Origin: Bacteroidota bacterium
Lineage (GTDB): Bacteria > Bacteroidota > Bacteroidia > Chitinophagales > Chitinophagaceae
Assembly (NCBI GenBank): GCA_018266775.1
Contig: JAFDZS010000011.1
Span: 131,245-195,244 of the forward strand
DNA length: 64,000 nt
Direction of reading: 5' to 3'
Shown here: positions 15,305 through 23,956 of the stretch, one piece after another
Layout: each line of letters opens with the position of its first letter
Position numbering within the stretch: position 1 is the first letter of the stretch
Notes under the pieces: generated by a model
What the model was told of the DNA's origin: nothing
The model's input: the letters and a program-made list of their open reading frames with translations, nothing else
Databases searched by the model: none
Position numbers and translations under genes: made by a program

Positions 15305-16852
15305 TTAATTGTTGATGTATAAGGCAACAGCATATTTTTCATTTATCTCCGGTCTGTCTGGCTTAATCAAAATGCTTTCTGCATCAATAATGCTGCTGGC
15401 AACAATTACAGCTGGGGCACTCCTTCTCACCACCACTATATACCATTCAAAAGAAAAGTCAATTCTTGCAGCAGTAACATTTGCGGGCTGCTGGCATTTG
15501 GTAGCCGGTTTTTCTAATGAAGCAAAACTGATGTCATTGGTCAGCAGGCGCTGGTATTGTCTTTTGTTCAAAGTATAAATCCAGAATGAATCTTCCGGGG
15601 TTTTAAAGTCAGGTGTAAAAACGTAAAAGAAAGTGGTAATCCTTGGGTCGTCGGGATCATCAAAAGTATATTCAGCATTGTCCTCATCCGGGTTATGCAT
15701 TTCAAACGACAAATACGGCCCATGTTCAGCAACTTTTTTAGATTTTTTCATGTATTGATTCAACACTTTTGTGAGCCTTTTTTGAAATTCGGATAAATAA
15801 GCGGTATCCAGCGTTTGTACACTGTTGGTGGCAGCCAATCCCAGGTAGTAATCATTAAAATCGCCTAACTCAGAATTTAAGAAATCTGCATCATATTTTT
15901 TCAGCGGAATAGAAGTGCTGGCGCTCAGTCTTTTCATTATCATTTCCAGGTTATACAATCTTGTAAGCAGTGATGTATCGGCACCTTTAGGCATAGAAGC
16001 TCGTAACAGTATATCCAGTTGGTAACATTTGGCGAAAAAGGCTTTGTTGCTGCTTGTGTCAACAACAATTTCATTATCAAATTCTGTTTGCAGTTCCTGT
16101 TCCCTTTGCGGTGTGGTGGCAGGAAATGTGGGCAGTATAATTTCAGTAGCAGCACCACTGGCTAATTTTTGCTTATAACCCGGGTTCAGCTTTTCGATAA
16201 TGGTTTCCGATTCTCTGGTAGGAATAATCCGTTCATTAATGAGGCTTTTTTGCAGCATCAGCTTTGGTGTCCAGTTCATTTCAGCCGAAGACCTGGTTAC
16301 CATAATTTTATTCTTCGCTACAAAATTCCACTTGGGTTGTAACACCAGTGGACAGCCGTGGTTAGAAGCCGGGCCGGTCTCATTCGGACATTTATCTTTG
16401 TCATCTGGTACACCATCACCATCACTATCTTTAGCAGGGGTAGAAATTTTGGTTATCTGGAATGTAACACTGTAATTATTTTGAGAAAAGACCCAGGAAG
16501 TTTCATTCTGTAAAGCGGTTTCAAAAGCTATATTATTAATAGAAAAATTGATTTTGCTTTTGAGGTATGTTTCTGCTATAGTAAAGAAGAACATGCCATC
16601 GCTGTTGCTGGTGGTACTCAGGTTGGCATCCGGTATCTTCACCAGAACACCTGCAACAGGGGTAACACGAAATTTAATATTGTACGATATTTTTCCGCGG
16701 ATGGAATATTGGCTGGCAAAAGCCGCTTTGGCTTTATATTCCATCGTCGCTGCACTGGCTTTTTTGTTATTACTGATCTGGCTCCATACTGGTACCGTAA
16801 GTATCAATGCTGTTACGGCACAAACAATTGAACTGAGCAGGTTGCGTTTCAT
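15305..16852 (-). CDS. Secreted protein with carboxypeptidase-regulatory-like and TSP3 calcium repeat
   Basis: 515 residues. Signal peptide MKRNLLSSIVCAVTALILTVPVWSQ. Residues about 50-130 look like a carboxypeptidase regulatory-like beta sandwich (VAGVLVKIPDANLSTTSNSDGMFFF). At about 143-170 there is a thrombospondin type 3 unit, DSDGDGVPDDKDKCP, which binds calcium. The remaining 340 residues are novel to me, with a helix-rich middle and a beta-rich end. The stop is followed by the TIR gene's ATG 9 bp later, so both are very likely co-transcribed. The product would lie in the periplasm or at the outer surface and may feed a signal to the TIR protein. Confidence 0.75.
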   Translation of the reverse strand: MKRNLLSSIVCAVTALILTVPVWSQISNNKKASAATMEYKAKAAFASQYSIRGKISYNIKFRVTPVAGVLVKIPDANLSTTSNSDGMFFFTIAETYLKSKINFSINNIAFETALQNETSWVFSQNNYSVTFQITKISTPAKDSDGDGVPDDKDKCPNETGPASNHGCPLVLQPKWNFVAKNKIMVTRSSAEMNWTPKLMLQKSLINERIIPTRESETIIEKLNPGYKQKLASGAATEIILPTFPATTPQREQELQTEFDNEIVVDTSSNKAFFAKCYQLDILLRASMPKGADTSLLTRLYNLEMIMKRLSASTSIPLKKYDADFLNSELGDFNDYYLGLAATNSVQTLDTAYLSEFQKRLTKVLNQYMKKSKKVAEHGPYLSFEMHNPDEDNAEYTFDDPDDPRITTFFYVFTPDFKTPEDSFWIYTLNKRQYQRLLTNDISFASLEKPATKCQQPANVTAARIDFSFEWYIVVVRRSAPAVIVASSIIDAESILIKPDRPEINEKYAVALYINN

Positions 16853-17127
16853 AACTTGGAATTAAAAAAATGAGTAGTTTTTATACAATCGTTCAGCAGA
16901 TGTACCTGCCTGTTTACAATCAAAGCCTGGCTATAGTGGAGCGCCCTTGTCTTACACTATTAAATATAAAAAAATAGTTTGATGTTTTTTTAAAATTATA
17001 ACTATTTGCTGCAGCAGGCAATGAGGTTTTTACGGTATAGTTACCGTGATAAAACTATGGAGGCAACAATTTTGCTTTGCAAAGGCCTGAAGTTTGTTAA
17101 CGAGCAAGCCAGGAATAAGTCATCACA

Positions 17128-17168
17128 ACAGCTATAGTATAATTATAGCATAATTATACTATAGCTGT
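17128..17168. repeat. Perfect 19-bp inverted repeat, 3-base loop
   Basis: Left arm 17128-17146 and right arm 17150-17168 are exact reverse complements around AGC. The arms are AT-rich except for terminal ACAGCT/AGCTGT. There is no adjacent T-tract, so it is not a typical terminator. It could be a cruciform, a recombination or integration site, or an RNA hairpin. Confidence 0.8.
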
Positions 17169-17437
17169 AGAAAATACCAAAGCCGGGGTAAATTCGGGTA
17201 AAGACAACGCTGAGAGTGCTTTTACTGCTTTTTGTATTATTGCTGATTGGGTATTACCCCTGCTTTGTTACCCAATAGTTAACATTCAAACTCCATACAA
17301 CGCAAGTCTTACTTTTAGCATCTCATATTTGGTGTGGGTACACGTAGAGCTACCCCGTTTAGTTAAATGTTTTTACAAGGGTGAGGCCGGCGGAATTTCC
17401 AGCTGGCCTTTTTTAATGCCCGCCTGCCATAATAGCC

Positions 17438-17446
17438 TACCTTTGC
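17438..17446 (+). promoter_or_regulatory. -7 promoter box of the helicase gene
   Basis: TACCTTTGC, perfect -7 consensus, ends only four bases before the ATG at 17450. Transcription would start at or next to the start codon, giving a leaderless mRNA. The -33 region is T-rich but has no exact TTTG. Confidence 0.6.
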
Positions 17447-17449
17447 GCC

Positions 17450-18781
17450 ATGCACTCAAACAACGCCGCTTTAGTACAAACCATTCTTCAAAAACTACAG
17501 TTTACGGCCCTCAATCCCATGCAGCAGGCCGCATTACAGGTACCGCTGCAGCAGGATGTGATTTTGCTTTCTGCCACGGGCTCGGGAAAAACTCTTGCAT
17601 ATCTGTTGCCCGTATTGCAATTATTGGATCCGGACAAACGTACGGTACAAGCCCTCATCATCATCCCCAGCCGGGAGCTCGCCATACAGATAGACGGGGT
17701 ATTCCGCAAAATGCAAACCGGTTACAAAGTAACCCTCTGCTATGGCGGCCATAAAAGGGAGATCGAAGAAAATAACCTGGTGGAAACACCTGCACTTATC
17801 ATCGGCACACCCGGGCGCATTGCCGACCATATCCGTCGCGGCAATTTCAACCCCGAAACCATCAGCACATTGGTGCTGGATGAATTTGATAAATCGCTGG
17901 AACTGGGCTTCCTCGAAGAAATGGAGTACATCCTCAATACTTTAAAAAATATCAACAAAAGAATACTAACCTCTGCAACAGAAACAGTTAGTATACCTGA
18001 ATTTGTACAGCTCAACAATCCCGAAAGGCTGAACTACCTGGATCCGGAGGGTAGCACCAACGCTGGTTTGCTGGAGGTAAAAACAGTGCTATCGGAAGAT
18101 AAAGACAAGTTGCCAACCCTGCTGCAATTGCTATGTTACGTTGGCGCACGCCCCACGATCATCTTCTGCAACCACCGCGACGCCGTGGAAAGAACCAGCA
18201 ATTGGCTGGCAGAGAATGGCATTCCCAACGTATTTTATCACGGCGGGATGGAACAACAGGAAAGAGACGCTGCTTTATGTAAATTTAAAAATGGAACTTC
18301 CAACTTTTTAGTAACCACAGATTTAGCAGCAAGAGGCTTAGATATTCCTTACATACGGAATATCATTCATTACCACCTACCTGCTGGTGAAGATGCATTC
18401 ACCCATCGCAATGGCCGCACTGCCCGCATGGATGCCAGCGGAACTGCTTACGTTCTTTGGTCTGCAGCAGAACAGTTACCGGAATACATTACCGCAGTAG
18501 CCCAGCCATTAACCATCGAAGGAAATTACCCCATACCCGAAAAAACCAAATGGAGTACTCTTTTTATTGCTGCAGGCAAAAAAGACAAGGTTAATAAGGT
18601 GGATATTGTGGGTTTTCTCTCCCACAAGGGTTTATTAAAGAAAGAAGACATTGGCCTCATTGACGTAAAAGATTTCTTTTCCTTTGTAGCCATCAGGAAA
18701 ACCAAGATGAGCGAAACAATCAATAAAGTGAAAGACGAGAAGATCAAAAACAAAAAAGTGAAGATCGCTATAGCAAAATAA
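17450..18781 (+). CDS. DEAD-box RNA helicase, DbpA-like, with DEFD motif II
   Basis: 443 residues. Helicase motifs in order: Q motif around FTALNPMQ, motif I SATGSGKT (41-48), PSRELAIQ, TPGRI, motif II DEFD (144-147), motif III TSAT (174-177), IIFCNHR, TTDLAARGLDI, and HRNGRTAR. Motif II is DEFD rather than DEAD, a recurrent variant in some families. The C-terminal 75 residues (KWSTLFIAAGKKDKVNKVDIVGFLSHKGL) match the RNA-binding domain of DbpA, which recognises 23S rRNA helix 92. A role in ribosome assembly is therefore likely. ATG 17450 follows a promoter box directly, suggesting a leaderless message. It is convergent with the SCO1-like gene. Confidence 0.92.
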   Translation: MHSNNAALVQTILQKLQFTALNPMQQAALQVPLQQDVILLSATGSGKTLAYLLPVLQLLDPDKRTVQALIIIPSRELAIQIDGVFRKMQTGYKVTLCYGGHKREIEENNLVETPALIIGTPGRIADHIRRGNFNPETISTLVLDEFDKSLELGFLEEMEYILNTLKNINKRILTSATETVSIPEFVQLNNPERLNYLDPEGSTNAGLLEVKTVLSEDKDKLPTLLQLLCYVGARPTIIFCNHRDAVERTSNWLAENGIPNVFYHGGMEQQERDAALCKFKNGTSNFLVTTDLAARGLDIPYIRNIIHYHLPAGEDAFTHRNGRTARMDASGTAYVLWSAAEQLPEYITAVAQPLTIEGNYPIPEKTKWSTLFIAAGKKDKVNKVDIVGFLSHKGLLKKEDIGLIDVKDFFSFVAIRKTKMSETINKVKDEKIKNKKVKIAIAK

Positions 18782-18823
18782 AATATCAACAAAATGCTGT
18801 AACAGGTATATGTTTGCAGCTCA

Positions 18824-19465
18824 TTATTCCTGCTTCAAAATTTCAATATCTTTCGCTAACTGGTTTGTTTCCAACGCTAAAGTACCATTATAAATACCGC
18901 GGATGCGCAGGTGTTTATCCACCAGTAAAATATGTTCGGTGTGTAAAAACTGGGTGCTGTCTTTACTAAAACCAAGGTCTTCCTCAGCAAAATAACCGGT
19001 CCGGGCCAATGTATAAACTGCCGCTTTATCGCCGGTAAGCAAATGCCAGTTGGCAGCATTAATACCACTGCTTTCTGCATACGCCTTCAGCCGGGCGACA
19101 GAGTCCCGCCAGGGCGTAACGGAAAAAGAAAGGAACACCACATTAGTGTCTTTTTCAAAAACATCATGAGCCGTTTTTAAATTGGCCATCATCGCCGGGC
19201 AAATACTGCCGCAAGCCGTAAAAAAGAAGTTAGCCACATGTATTTTACCGGCCACATTTTGCAAACCAATGGTTCGTCCCTCCTGGTCGGTACAATGAAA
19301 AGCAGGAACCGTATGCGTAACCGCTGCGGCGGCTTCGGAAGTGTTCAGCAGCAATGGCGTAAAATCAGGCGTGTTATAATAAGGCAGCGCAGCCGTTGGC
19401 TTTTTGCTGCTGCAGCCCATCAGCAGCAACACAACTATACTATTTAAAAATACTGTCCGATACAT
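18824..19465 (-). CDS. SCO1/SenC family lipoprotein
   Basis: 213 residues from ATG 19465, where MYRTVFLNSIVVLLLMGCSS gives a lipobox ending LLMGC. Thioredoxin-like fold with C-G-S-I-C-P (FTACGSICPAM), the CxxxCP copper site, and the downstream His in FLHTEHILLVD. SCO proteins deliver copper to cytochrome oxidase or act in copper redox sensing. The start overlaps the preceding gene's end by 26 bp, so translation is coupled. It is the last gene of the sigma/metal-sensor operon, which supports a metal-handling job. Confidence 0.88.
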   Translation of the reverse strand: MYRTVFLNSIVVLLLMGCSSKKPTAALPYYNTPDFTPLLLNTSEAAAAVTHTVPAFHCTDQEGRTIGLQNVAGKIHVANFFFTACGSICPAMMANLKTAHDVFEKDTNVVFLSFSVTPWRDSVARLKAYAESSGINAANWHLLTGDKAAVYTLARTGYFAEEDLGFSKDSTQFLHTEHILLVDKHLRIRGIYNGTLALETNQLAKDIEILKQE

Positions 19466-20042
19466 TGACGCAATTTTTGGTACCCAATAAGCCCACCCGG
19501 TGCCCATCGTGAATAATATAATTACTGCGCAGCTTGCCATTCCCATACCACATCTTTTCACTGCCTTCCTCCTGCCCTTTTTGATAGTTCATATCCCTGT
19601 ATATACTGCCGCTGGCGCTCCACTCCTTCACATTACCCTCAAAAGCATCGTTGGCAAAATGATAAATGAATTTTTGTTTGCCGTCTGGCCACCAGCCTTC
19701 TGCGGTACCTTCCAGTTTACCCGCATCAAAAGTCCGGCGTTCTTTCAGTTGCTTATTATCATACCAGTAAATAAAAGTTCCATCAGCTTTGCCGCTGCGG
19801 TAAACGCCGGTAAAGGCCGTATCTCCATTAGTATATAACTGGTAAACCCTTGCATTGGCAGGCTGGTTATTGATGTAAGTAATACCCTGCCGGGTTTGTA
19901 AGTCCACTGTTGCGGTATTCACATCCGGTAAAAGAAGGGATGCATGCTGCTCCTTCTGCCTGCATTGCAGTAAAAGAAAACAGCATGCGAAGAAATATAC
20001 CCAAACCCTCTTTTTATTGAGTAACCGTGCCTGGTGTGCCAT
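19440..20042 (-). CDS. MORN-like repeat lipoprotein (YwqK-type)
   Basis: 200 residues from ATG 20042; ATG 20057 is possible and both overlap the upstream gene's end. The N-terminus VYFFACCFLLLQC gives a lipobox. Residues about 70-190 hold MORN-like repeats (GVYRSGKADGTFIYWYDNKQL, GKLEGTAEGWWPDGKQ, NGKLRSNYII), as in YwqK-type proteins. These repeats are beta hairpins of uncertain function. It overlaps both neighbours, so it is clearly part of the operon. Confidence 0.8.
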   Translation of the reverse strand: MAHQARLLNKKRVWVYFFACCFLLLQCRQKEQHASLLLPDVNTATVDLQTRQGITYINNQPANARVYQLYTNGDTAFTGVYRSGKADGTFIYWYDNKQLKERRTFDAGKLEGTAEGWWPDGKQKFIYHFANDAFEGNVKEWSASGSIYRDMNYQKGQEEGSEKMWYGNGKLRSNYIIHDGHRVGLLGTKNCVNVSDSIFK

Positions 20043-20766
20043 AGAATCCACTGCCATTTATATAAGGATCAGTGTTGGTGATATGATAATGATAAATGCC
20101 ATTGGGATAGTCGGCTGTTACGCTGGTGTGTCCATGATAGGCATCCAGCCCTGTAACGGCAGCACCATTTTCTTCAGGGCCATAAACCGGGAAGCCATCC
20201 AGCAAAAAACCCAGCAGTGCCGATTTACTGGCTTTAACCGTAGTCAGGTATAAAGGCTCCACATGGTAATGATATTGACCGGTCTGTTGCGGGTGACCCC
20301 AATACTGGTCAAAGCTGACCACTTCGTTCGTGAGCGGTTGATTAGGCCCCGCATATTGATTAAAGAACGGAACCCCGTTCAGCGACACCCCTATTGGCCC
20401 CAAAGGTGTGGCAGAATGTGAGGAAGCCACCGTGGGGTTTAAAGGAATTTTAAACGTTAATGTTTGGGCCGAAATAGTATTAGGATTTTTATTGAACGTA
20501 TTGCCGCCAAATGTGGTACCGCTGAAATTTTCGTATAGCGCATTGCTGGTGGGGTAATACACCGTTTTGTGGTCAGGCAGTCCATTACTTTTGATCACTA
20601 CATAGTTGCCTTCCACATACATATCAGTGGCACCGTATATTTTTTTGTAAATATCAGGCACCGGTGTGGTTGATGTGCCGGAGCTGGAACTGTCAGCTGA
20701 TTTCTTACAGGAAAGCGTACTCGCTGCAATAAATAAAGCCACTATTTTAAAAAGATTTTTTTTCAT
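20014..20766 (-). CDS. YHYH domain-containing lipoprotein
   Basis: 250 residues. MKKNLFKIVALFIAASTLSC is a lipoprotein signal. The protein has two YHYH tetrapeptides (in QYHYHVEP and IYHYHITN), plus FLLDGFPVYGP, the hallmark of the YHYH family, and a YHGH motif between them. The histidine clusters suggest metal binding, which would suit the operon; the family has no proven enzyme activity. The reading frame overlaps the next gene. Confidence 0.85.
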   Translation of the reverse strand: MKKNLFKIVALFIAASTLSCKKSADSSSSGTSTTPVPDIYKKIYGATDMYVEGNYVVIKSNGLPDHKTVYYPTSNALYENFSGTTFGGNTFNKNPNTISAQTLTFKIPLNPTVASSHSATPLGPIGVSLNGVPFFNQYAGPNQPLTNEVVSFDQYWGHPQQTGQYHYHVEPLYLTTVKASKSALLGFLLDGFPVYGPEENGAAVTGLDAYHGHTSVTADYPNGIYHYHITNTDPYINGSGFYGTPGTVTQ

Positions 20767-20862
20767 GCTGGTATTTATTAAGTGTTCAGAAGTAATTAAA
20801 ACGAATATTCTTTTTATGATCAGCTTTGGTACTCACGATCTGAGCGCTCCATCTGACCGTAA

Positions 20863-21450
20863 TCAATCTTTCCCGGGTGGTGGCGGACCATCCTTAGGCG
20901 GCCCATCCCCACCCTCCGGAGGCGGTGGCAATTTTCCATCACGCATGCCCGGTGGCGGTGGACCGGGGCGCCTTACAGGCGCAAAACGGTGCAGCACATC
21001 CTGTATAATACTGTCAAACTTTTGTTGTTGAACGGGAGTACAAATAGCCCTTAACTGTTGAAAATGGTGAAAGGTAAATAACGCTAATTGTTCTTCAGCA
21101 GCACTTACTTTGGAAGCAGCCTCCTTTACTGCAGCATCTGAAACAGGTTGTTGCTTCAGCAACTCAAAAAAATCATCTTTCGCCTTCTTAATACTGTCCT
21201 GCAACGGCTGTTGGCCAGCATGGTGCTGATCCCGTAGTTTTTTGTAGCTTTCTTTCTGAGCTGAGTCCAGTTGCAGTTCCTGGGTCACAAATTCAAAAAC
21301 CTGGCCCTGCTGCCCTGCAACAGGAGGTGGTGGCGGTGGCGTGCCGCCGTTCTTATGCGTCCATAAATAACCCAGTGTTACTATATTCAGTGTAAGCAAA
21401 AGCAGGGTGATTATGGAAAGCCAACGGTTATTATTTTGTAAGATACCCAT
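20863..21450 (-). CDS. Periplasmic heavy-metal sensor (CnrX/ZraP-like)
   Basis: 195 residues. One N-terminal membrane anchor (about 9-30) is followed by a helical periplasmic domain with LDSAQKESYKKLRDQHHAGQQPLQDSIKKAKDDFFELL, and TFHHFQQLRAICTPVQQQKFD, the pattern of Spy/CpxP/CnrX-like periplasmic helical hairpins. The last 40 residues are a Pro/Gly/Asp-rich tail (GPPPPG repeats). It is followed by the YHYH gene and preceded by a short anti-sigma-like gene, an order like cnrYXH. Several His residues could bind metal. Function by analogy. Confidence 0.8.
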   Translation of the reverse strand: MGILQNNNRWLSIITLLLLTLNIVTLGYLWTHKNGGTPPPPPPVAGQQGQVFEFVTQELQLDSAQKESYKKLRDQHHAGQQPLQDSIKKAKDDFFELLKQQPVSDAAVKEAASKVSAAEEQLALFTFHHFQQLRAICTPVQQQKFDSIIQDVLHRFAPVRRPGPPPPGMRDGKLPPPPEGGDGPPKDGPPPPGKD

Positions 21451-21460
21451 TGTTGTAAGT

Positions 21461-21784
21461 TTATTCGTACACAGATTCAGTGTTCAGGTTATATGCTTCC
21501 GCAAAAGATTCTATAGTTGCCGGTTGCTGGTTACTCACTGCCGCTTTGCTATGGGCTACTTTTCCGGGCTGGCGGTTAAACTGCACAATAGAAAACACGT
21601 TAACCAACAGAATAATAAAAAGCACCGGTGCGGCAAAGGCAGGTTTTAATAAAAAGAGCGGCGGGCGCTTTGCCTCCATTTCCCTTTGCATCCGGCCCTT
21701 TAAGCGGGTATAAAAAAAATCAGGCGCTGTTGCTTTGTGCAGCCCTTCAAGACTGTTCAATATTTTATCTTCGCGGTTATCCAT
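21461..21784 (-). CDS. Small single-pass membrane protein, probable anti-sigma factor
   Basis: 107 residues. A charged cytoplasmic N-terminus (about 1-45, with DFFYTRLKGRMQREMEAKR), one membrane helix (about 50-68), and a short outside tail. It sits between an ECF sigma factor and a periplasmic metal sensor, where CnrY-type anti-sigma factors lie. The sequence itself is not recognisably CnrY, so the call rests on position and topology. The start is 86 bp from the sigma gene's end; 10 bp separate it from the sensor gene. Confidence 0.65.
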   Translation of the reverse strand: MDNREDKILNSLEGLHKATAPDFFYTRLKGRMQREMEAKRPPLFLLKPAFAAPVLFIILLVNVFSIVQFNRQPGKVAHSKAAVSNQQPATIESFAEAYNLNTESVYE

Positions 21785-21870
21785 AACATGTAATGGGGGT
21801 TTGTTTCACTAATCGTATCCGCAATGGCGGCTTATACTGTTTAGATGTTCTTTTTTGTAGTTCCCTGCGG

Positions 21871-22434
21871 TCAGGGCGGCAATTCATTTATTTTTTTTCT
21901 CAGGCTTTGTTTGGCCCGCTGCAATAAGGAATCCACAGCTGATTCTGTGGTGTTCAGTATGGCAGCAATTTCCCTGTAGCTCAGTTCTTCCACTTTGTTC
22001 AGAATAAAAGCCGTACGCTGGTTGCCGGGTAAAGTATTCACTAACTGAAACAATTGCCTCGCATCTTCTTTCCTGTCTAACTGCACGCCGGGGTGATTAA
22101 ATTCGCCGGGTTCATAAACAGGCATATTATCAGTGCCGAATAAACTGGTAACAAAACCAAAACGCTTTTTGCGTTTACTGCGGCGTAAATGATCTAAGCA
22201 TTTGGTGGTGGTGATGCTGTAAATCCAGGTAGATAACAGCGACTGCTCCTTAAACTGGTGAATGGATTTATAAACCTGTATGAAAACTTCCTGTGCAATA
22301 TCTTCCGCATCGGAAGCCTGTTGCAGTAAACCCAGCGCAGTATTGAATACCCTGTCCTGGAACTTTTGTACAAGTTCCTTAAAAGCCAATTCCTCTCCAT
22401 TACGGAGTCCATAAACCAGTTCCTGTTCTGTCAA
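21871..22434 (-). CDS. ECF-type RNA polymerase sigma factor
   Basis: 187 residues from TTG 22434; no ATG or GTG lies upstream in frame. Region 2 is visible (FQDRVFNTALGLLQQASDAEDIAQEVFIQVYKSIHQF, then WIYSITTTKCLDHLRR) and region 4 (LPGNQRTAFILNKVEELSYREIAAILNTTESAVDSLLQRAKQSLRK) follows. It directs RNA polymerase to a dedicated promoter set. It is first in a run of six co-oriented genes, with a predicted anti-sigma and sensor next. The rare start codon may keep levels low. Confidence 0.92.
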   Translation of the reverse strand: MTEQELVYGLRNGEELAFKELVQKFQDRVFNTALGLLQQASDAEDIAQEVFIQVYKSIHQFKEQSLLSTWIYSITTTKCLDHLRRSKRKKRFGFVTSLFGTDNMPVYEPGEFNHPGVQLDRKEDARQLFQLVNTLPGNQRTAFILNKVEELSYREIAAILNTTESAVDSLLQRAKQSLRKKINELPP

Positions 22435-22899
22435 AAGGGTTGGTATTTATAGTATGACGTAAGAATTGCCAAAAGCCTGCGGTGCAAACTAAAGTTTTTT
22501 TCAATTATTTTCCAGTAGAAAACAAAATCAATCAGCCGGCCTCTTGTTGTTGAGTTGACCATTCAGTTTGCAATAGATAGGTATCGAAATTACTTTAATT
22601 AATTCTGTTTTGGTACTGGAGATAATTATGTTGTCACTTCAGCTAATTCCAGGAATAGTTCCAACATGGTACATTACTTCCTTGTACTTGCCGGGGAAGT
22701 ATACGGCCACTGATATGTATTAAATATGCTTTGAAATAACCTGGAAATCCCACTAACAAACGCAACATAAAGAGATATAGCAATGCAGTGTACGCTTCGC
22801 GAAGCGCTGGCCGGCAAAATAGCGGAGCAGTTATTTTGCCTTGATTTTTCTGTTACTCTTTTTTTATCAGGAAAAAAAGTAATTAAACCCTCTTATCAA
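22435..22899. other. Intergenic stretch with inverted repeats
   Basis: No gene. It contains a 14-bp palindrome CGCTTCGCGAAGCG (22793-22806), a 9-bp inverted repeat GGCAAAATA / TATTTTGCC (22813-22840) and an A/T hairpin (about 22852-22880). The last two lie beyond the lpxK stop and may help end transcription. Confidence 0.5.
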
Positions 22900-23952
22900 T
22901 TATTTTTTAAAAGAATCAATAAACCCTACAACCAACTGCTCAAACACTGGCCCCTCGTTGAATAAAAACTTATGCTCAATGGGAATCACGTAGATGGGGT
23001 AATCTTTCAGTTGCTGGTCAAACTTCATTAACCGTACCGCATCTTTTTCTGTGGTAACAATAATTTTATCGGTACCAGCCATCGCATCAAACTGCCTTTT
23101 GATCTCTGCAAGATCATCCATATTAAAAATGTGGTGATCGGGATAGCGCAGCATATCATAACTGTTAAACTGATGATCAATATAATCTTTCAGTGGCCGT
23201 GGGTTGGCTATGCCGCACAGCAATAATACAGCAGTTGATTTACTGGCCTGTGCAGGCAGCTGTGAAAAAAGGTGATACAAAATGCCGTACTGCAGCGCCG
23301 TAAAAAACAAATGCTGGTGAGGTGCCGGCCGCAATTCCCTTGCAATAGCATTCTTTTCATCTAAAGAAAGATTGGGTTTGCATTTGGTCACCACAATGAT
23401 CTGCGCTCTGTTCATGCTGGCTTTTACATCACGCAGGTCCCCGGCGGGCAGCATCAGGTCGCGGGAATATAAATTGTTATATGCCGTCAGCACAATGTTC
23501 ATACCTGCATGTACAGGCCGGTGCTGAAATGCGTCATCTAAAATAATAACCTGTGTATCCTGCCGGTCGTGTAATAATTGTGGAATTGCCACCAGCCTTT
23601 CCTCACCCACGGCTACTGTAACACGGGGGTATTTGGTATGAAACTGCATGGGCTCATCTCCAATTTCCAGTGCAGTGGTGGAAGCGTCGGCGATGGCGAA
23701 GCCCCGGGTCTTTCTTTTATATCCACGACTGAGCGTTGCCGTTAGATAATCATCCTGCAGCAAACGGATAAGGTATTCCACCATTGGTGTTTTACCTGTT
23801 CCGCCAACAGCAATATTGCCAATACAAATAATAGGGAAATTAAATTGTGCTGATTTTAGAATATTTAAGTCAAATAACCAGTTCCTCAACCATACCACAG
23901 CTCCATACACCAGCGAAAGTGGAAATAAAAGATATCTGAAACTTCTGAGCAT
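22900..23952 (-). CDS. lpxK: Tetraacyldisaccharide 4'-kinase
   Basis: 350 residues. LpxK phosphorylates the 4' position of the lipid A disaccharide at the inner membrane. The N-terminal membrane-associated helix precedes the Walker A motif G-N-I-A-V-G-G-T-G-K-T-P (about 45-56), then SRGYKR, the GDEP motif (IGDEPMQF), and ILDDAFQHR. All of these are family signatures. Length fits. Upstream lies a run of AATTCGTGT repeats and rsmD. Confidence 0.95.
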   Translation of the reverse strand: MLRSFRYLLFPLSLVYGAVVWLRNWLFDLNILKSAQFNFPIICIGNIAVGGTGKTPMVEYLIRLLQDDYLTATLSRGYKRKTRGFAIADASTTALEIGDEPMQFHTKYPRVTVAVGEERLVAIPQLLHDRQDTQVIILDDAFQHRPVHAGMNIVLTAYNNLYSRDLMLPAGDLRDVKASMNRAQIIVVTKCKPNLSLDEKNAIARELRPAPHQHLFFTALQYGILYHLFSQLPAQASKSTAVLLLCGIANPRPLKDYIDHQFNSYDMLRYPDHHIFNMDDLAEIKRQFDAMAGTDKIIVTTEKDAVRLMKFDQQLKDYPIYVIPIEHKFLFNEGPVFEQLVVGFIDSFKK

Positions 23953-23956
23953 GAAT

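Larger units (their letters stand above)
16853..17449. other. Intergenic stretch with a long palindrome
   Basis: About 600 bp between divergent genes. It contains the 41-bp inverted repeat at 17128-17168 and the helicase promoter. A frame at 17329-17754 overlaps the helicase gene in another phase and is rejected. Confidence 0.6.

Noticed and set aside
15309..15578. Frames antisense to the TSP3 gene
   Set aside because: Shadows of a well-supported gene in the opposite direction.
17329..17754. 141-residue frame overlapping the helicase start
   Set aside because: Overlaps the helicase in another phase with no supporting features.
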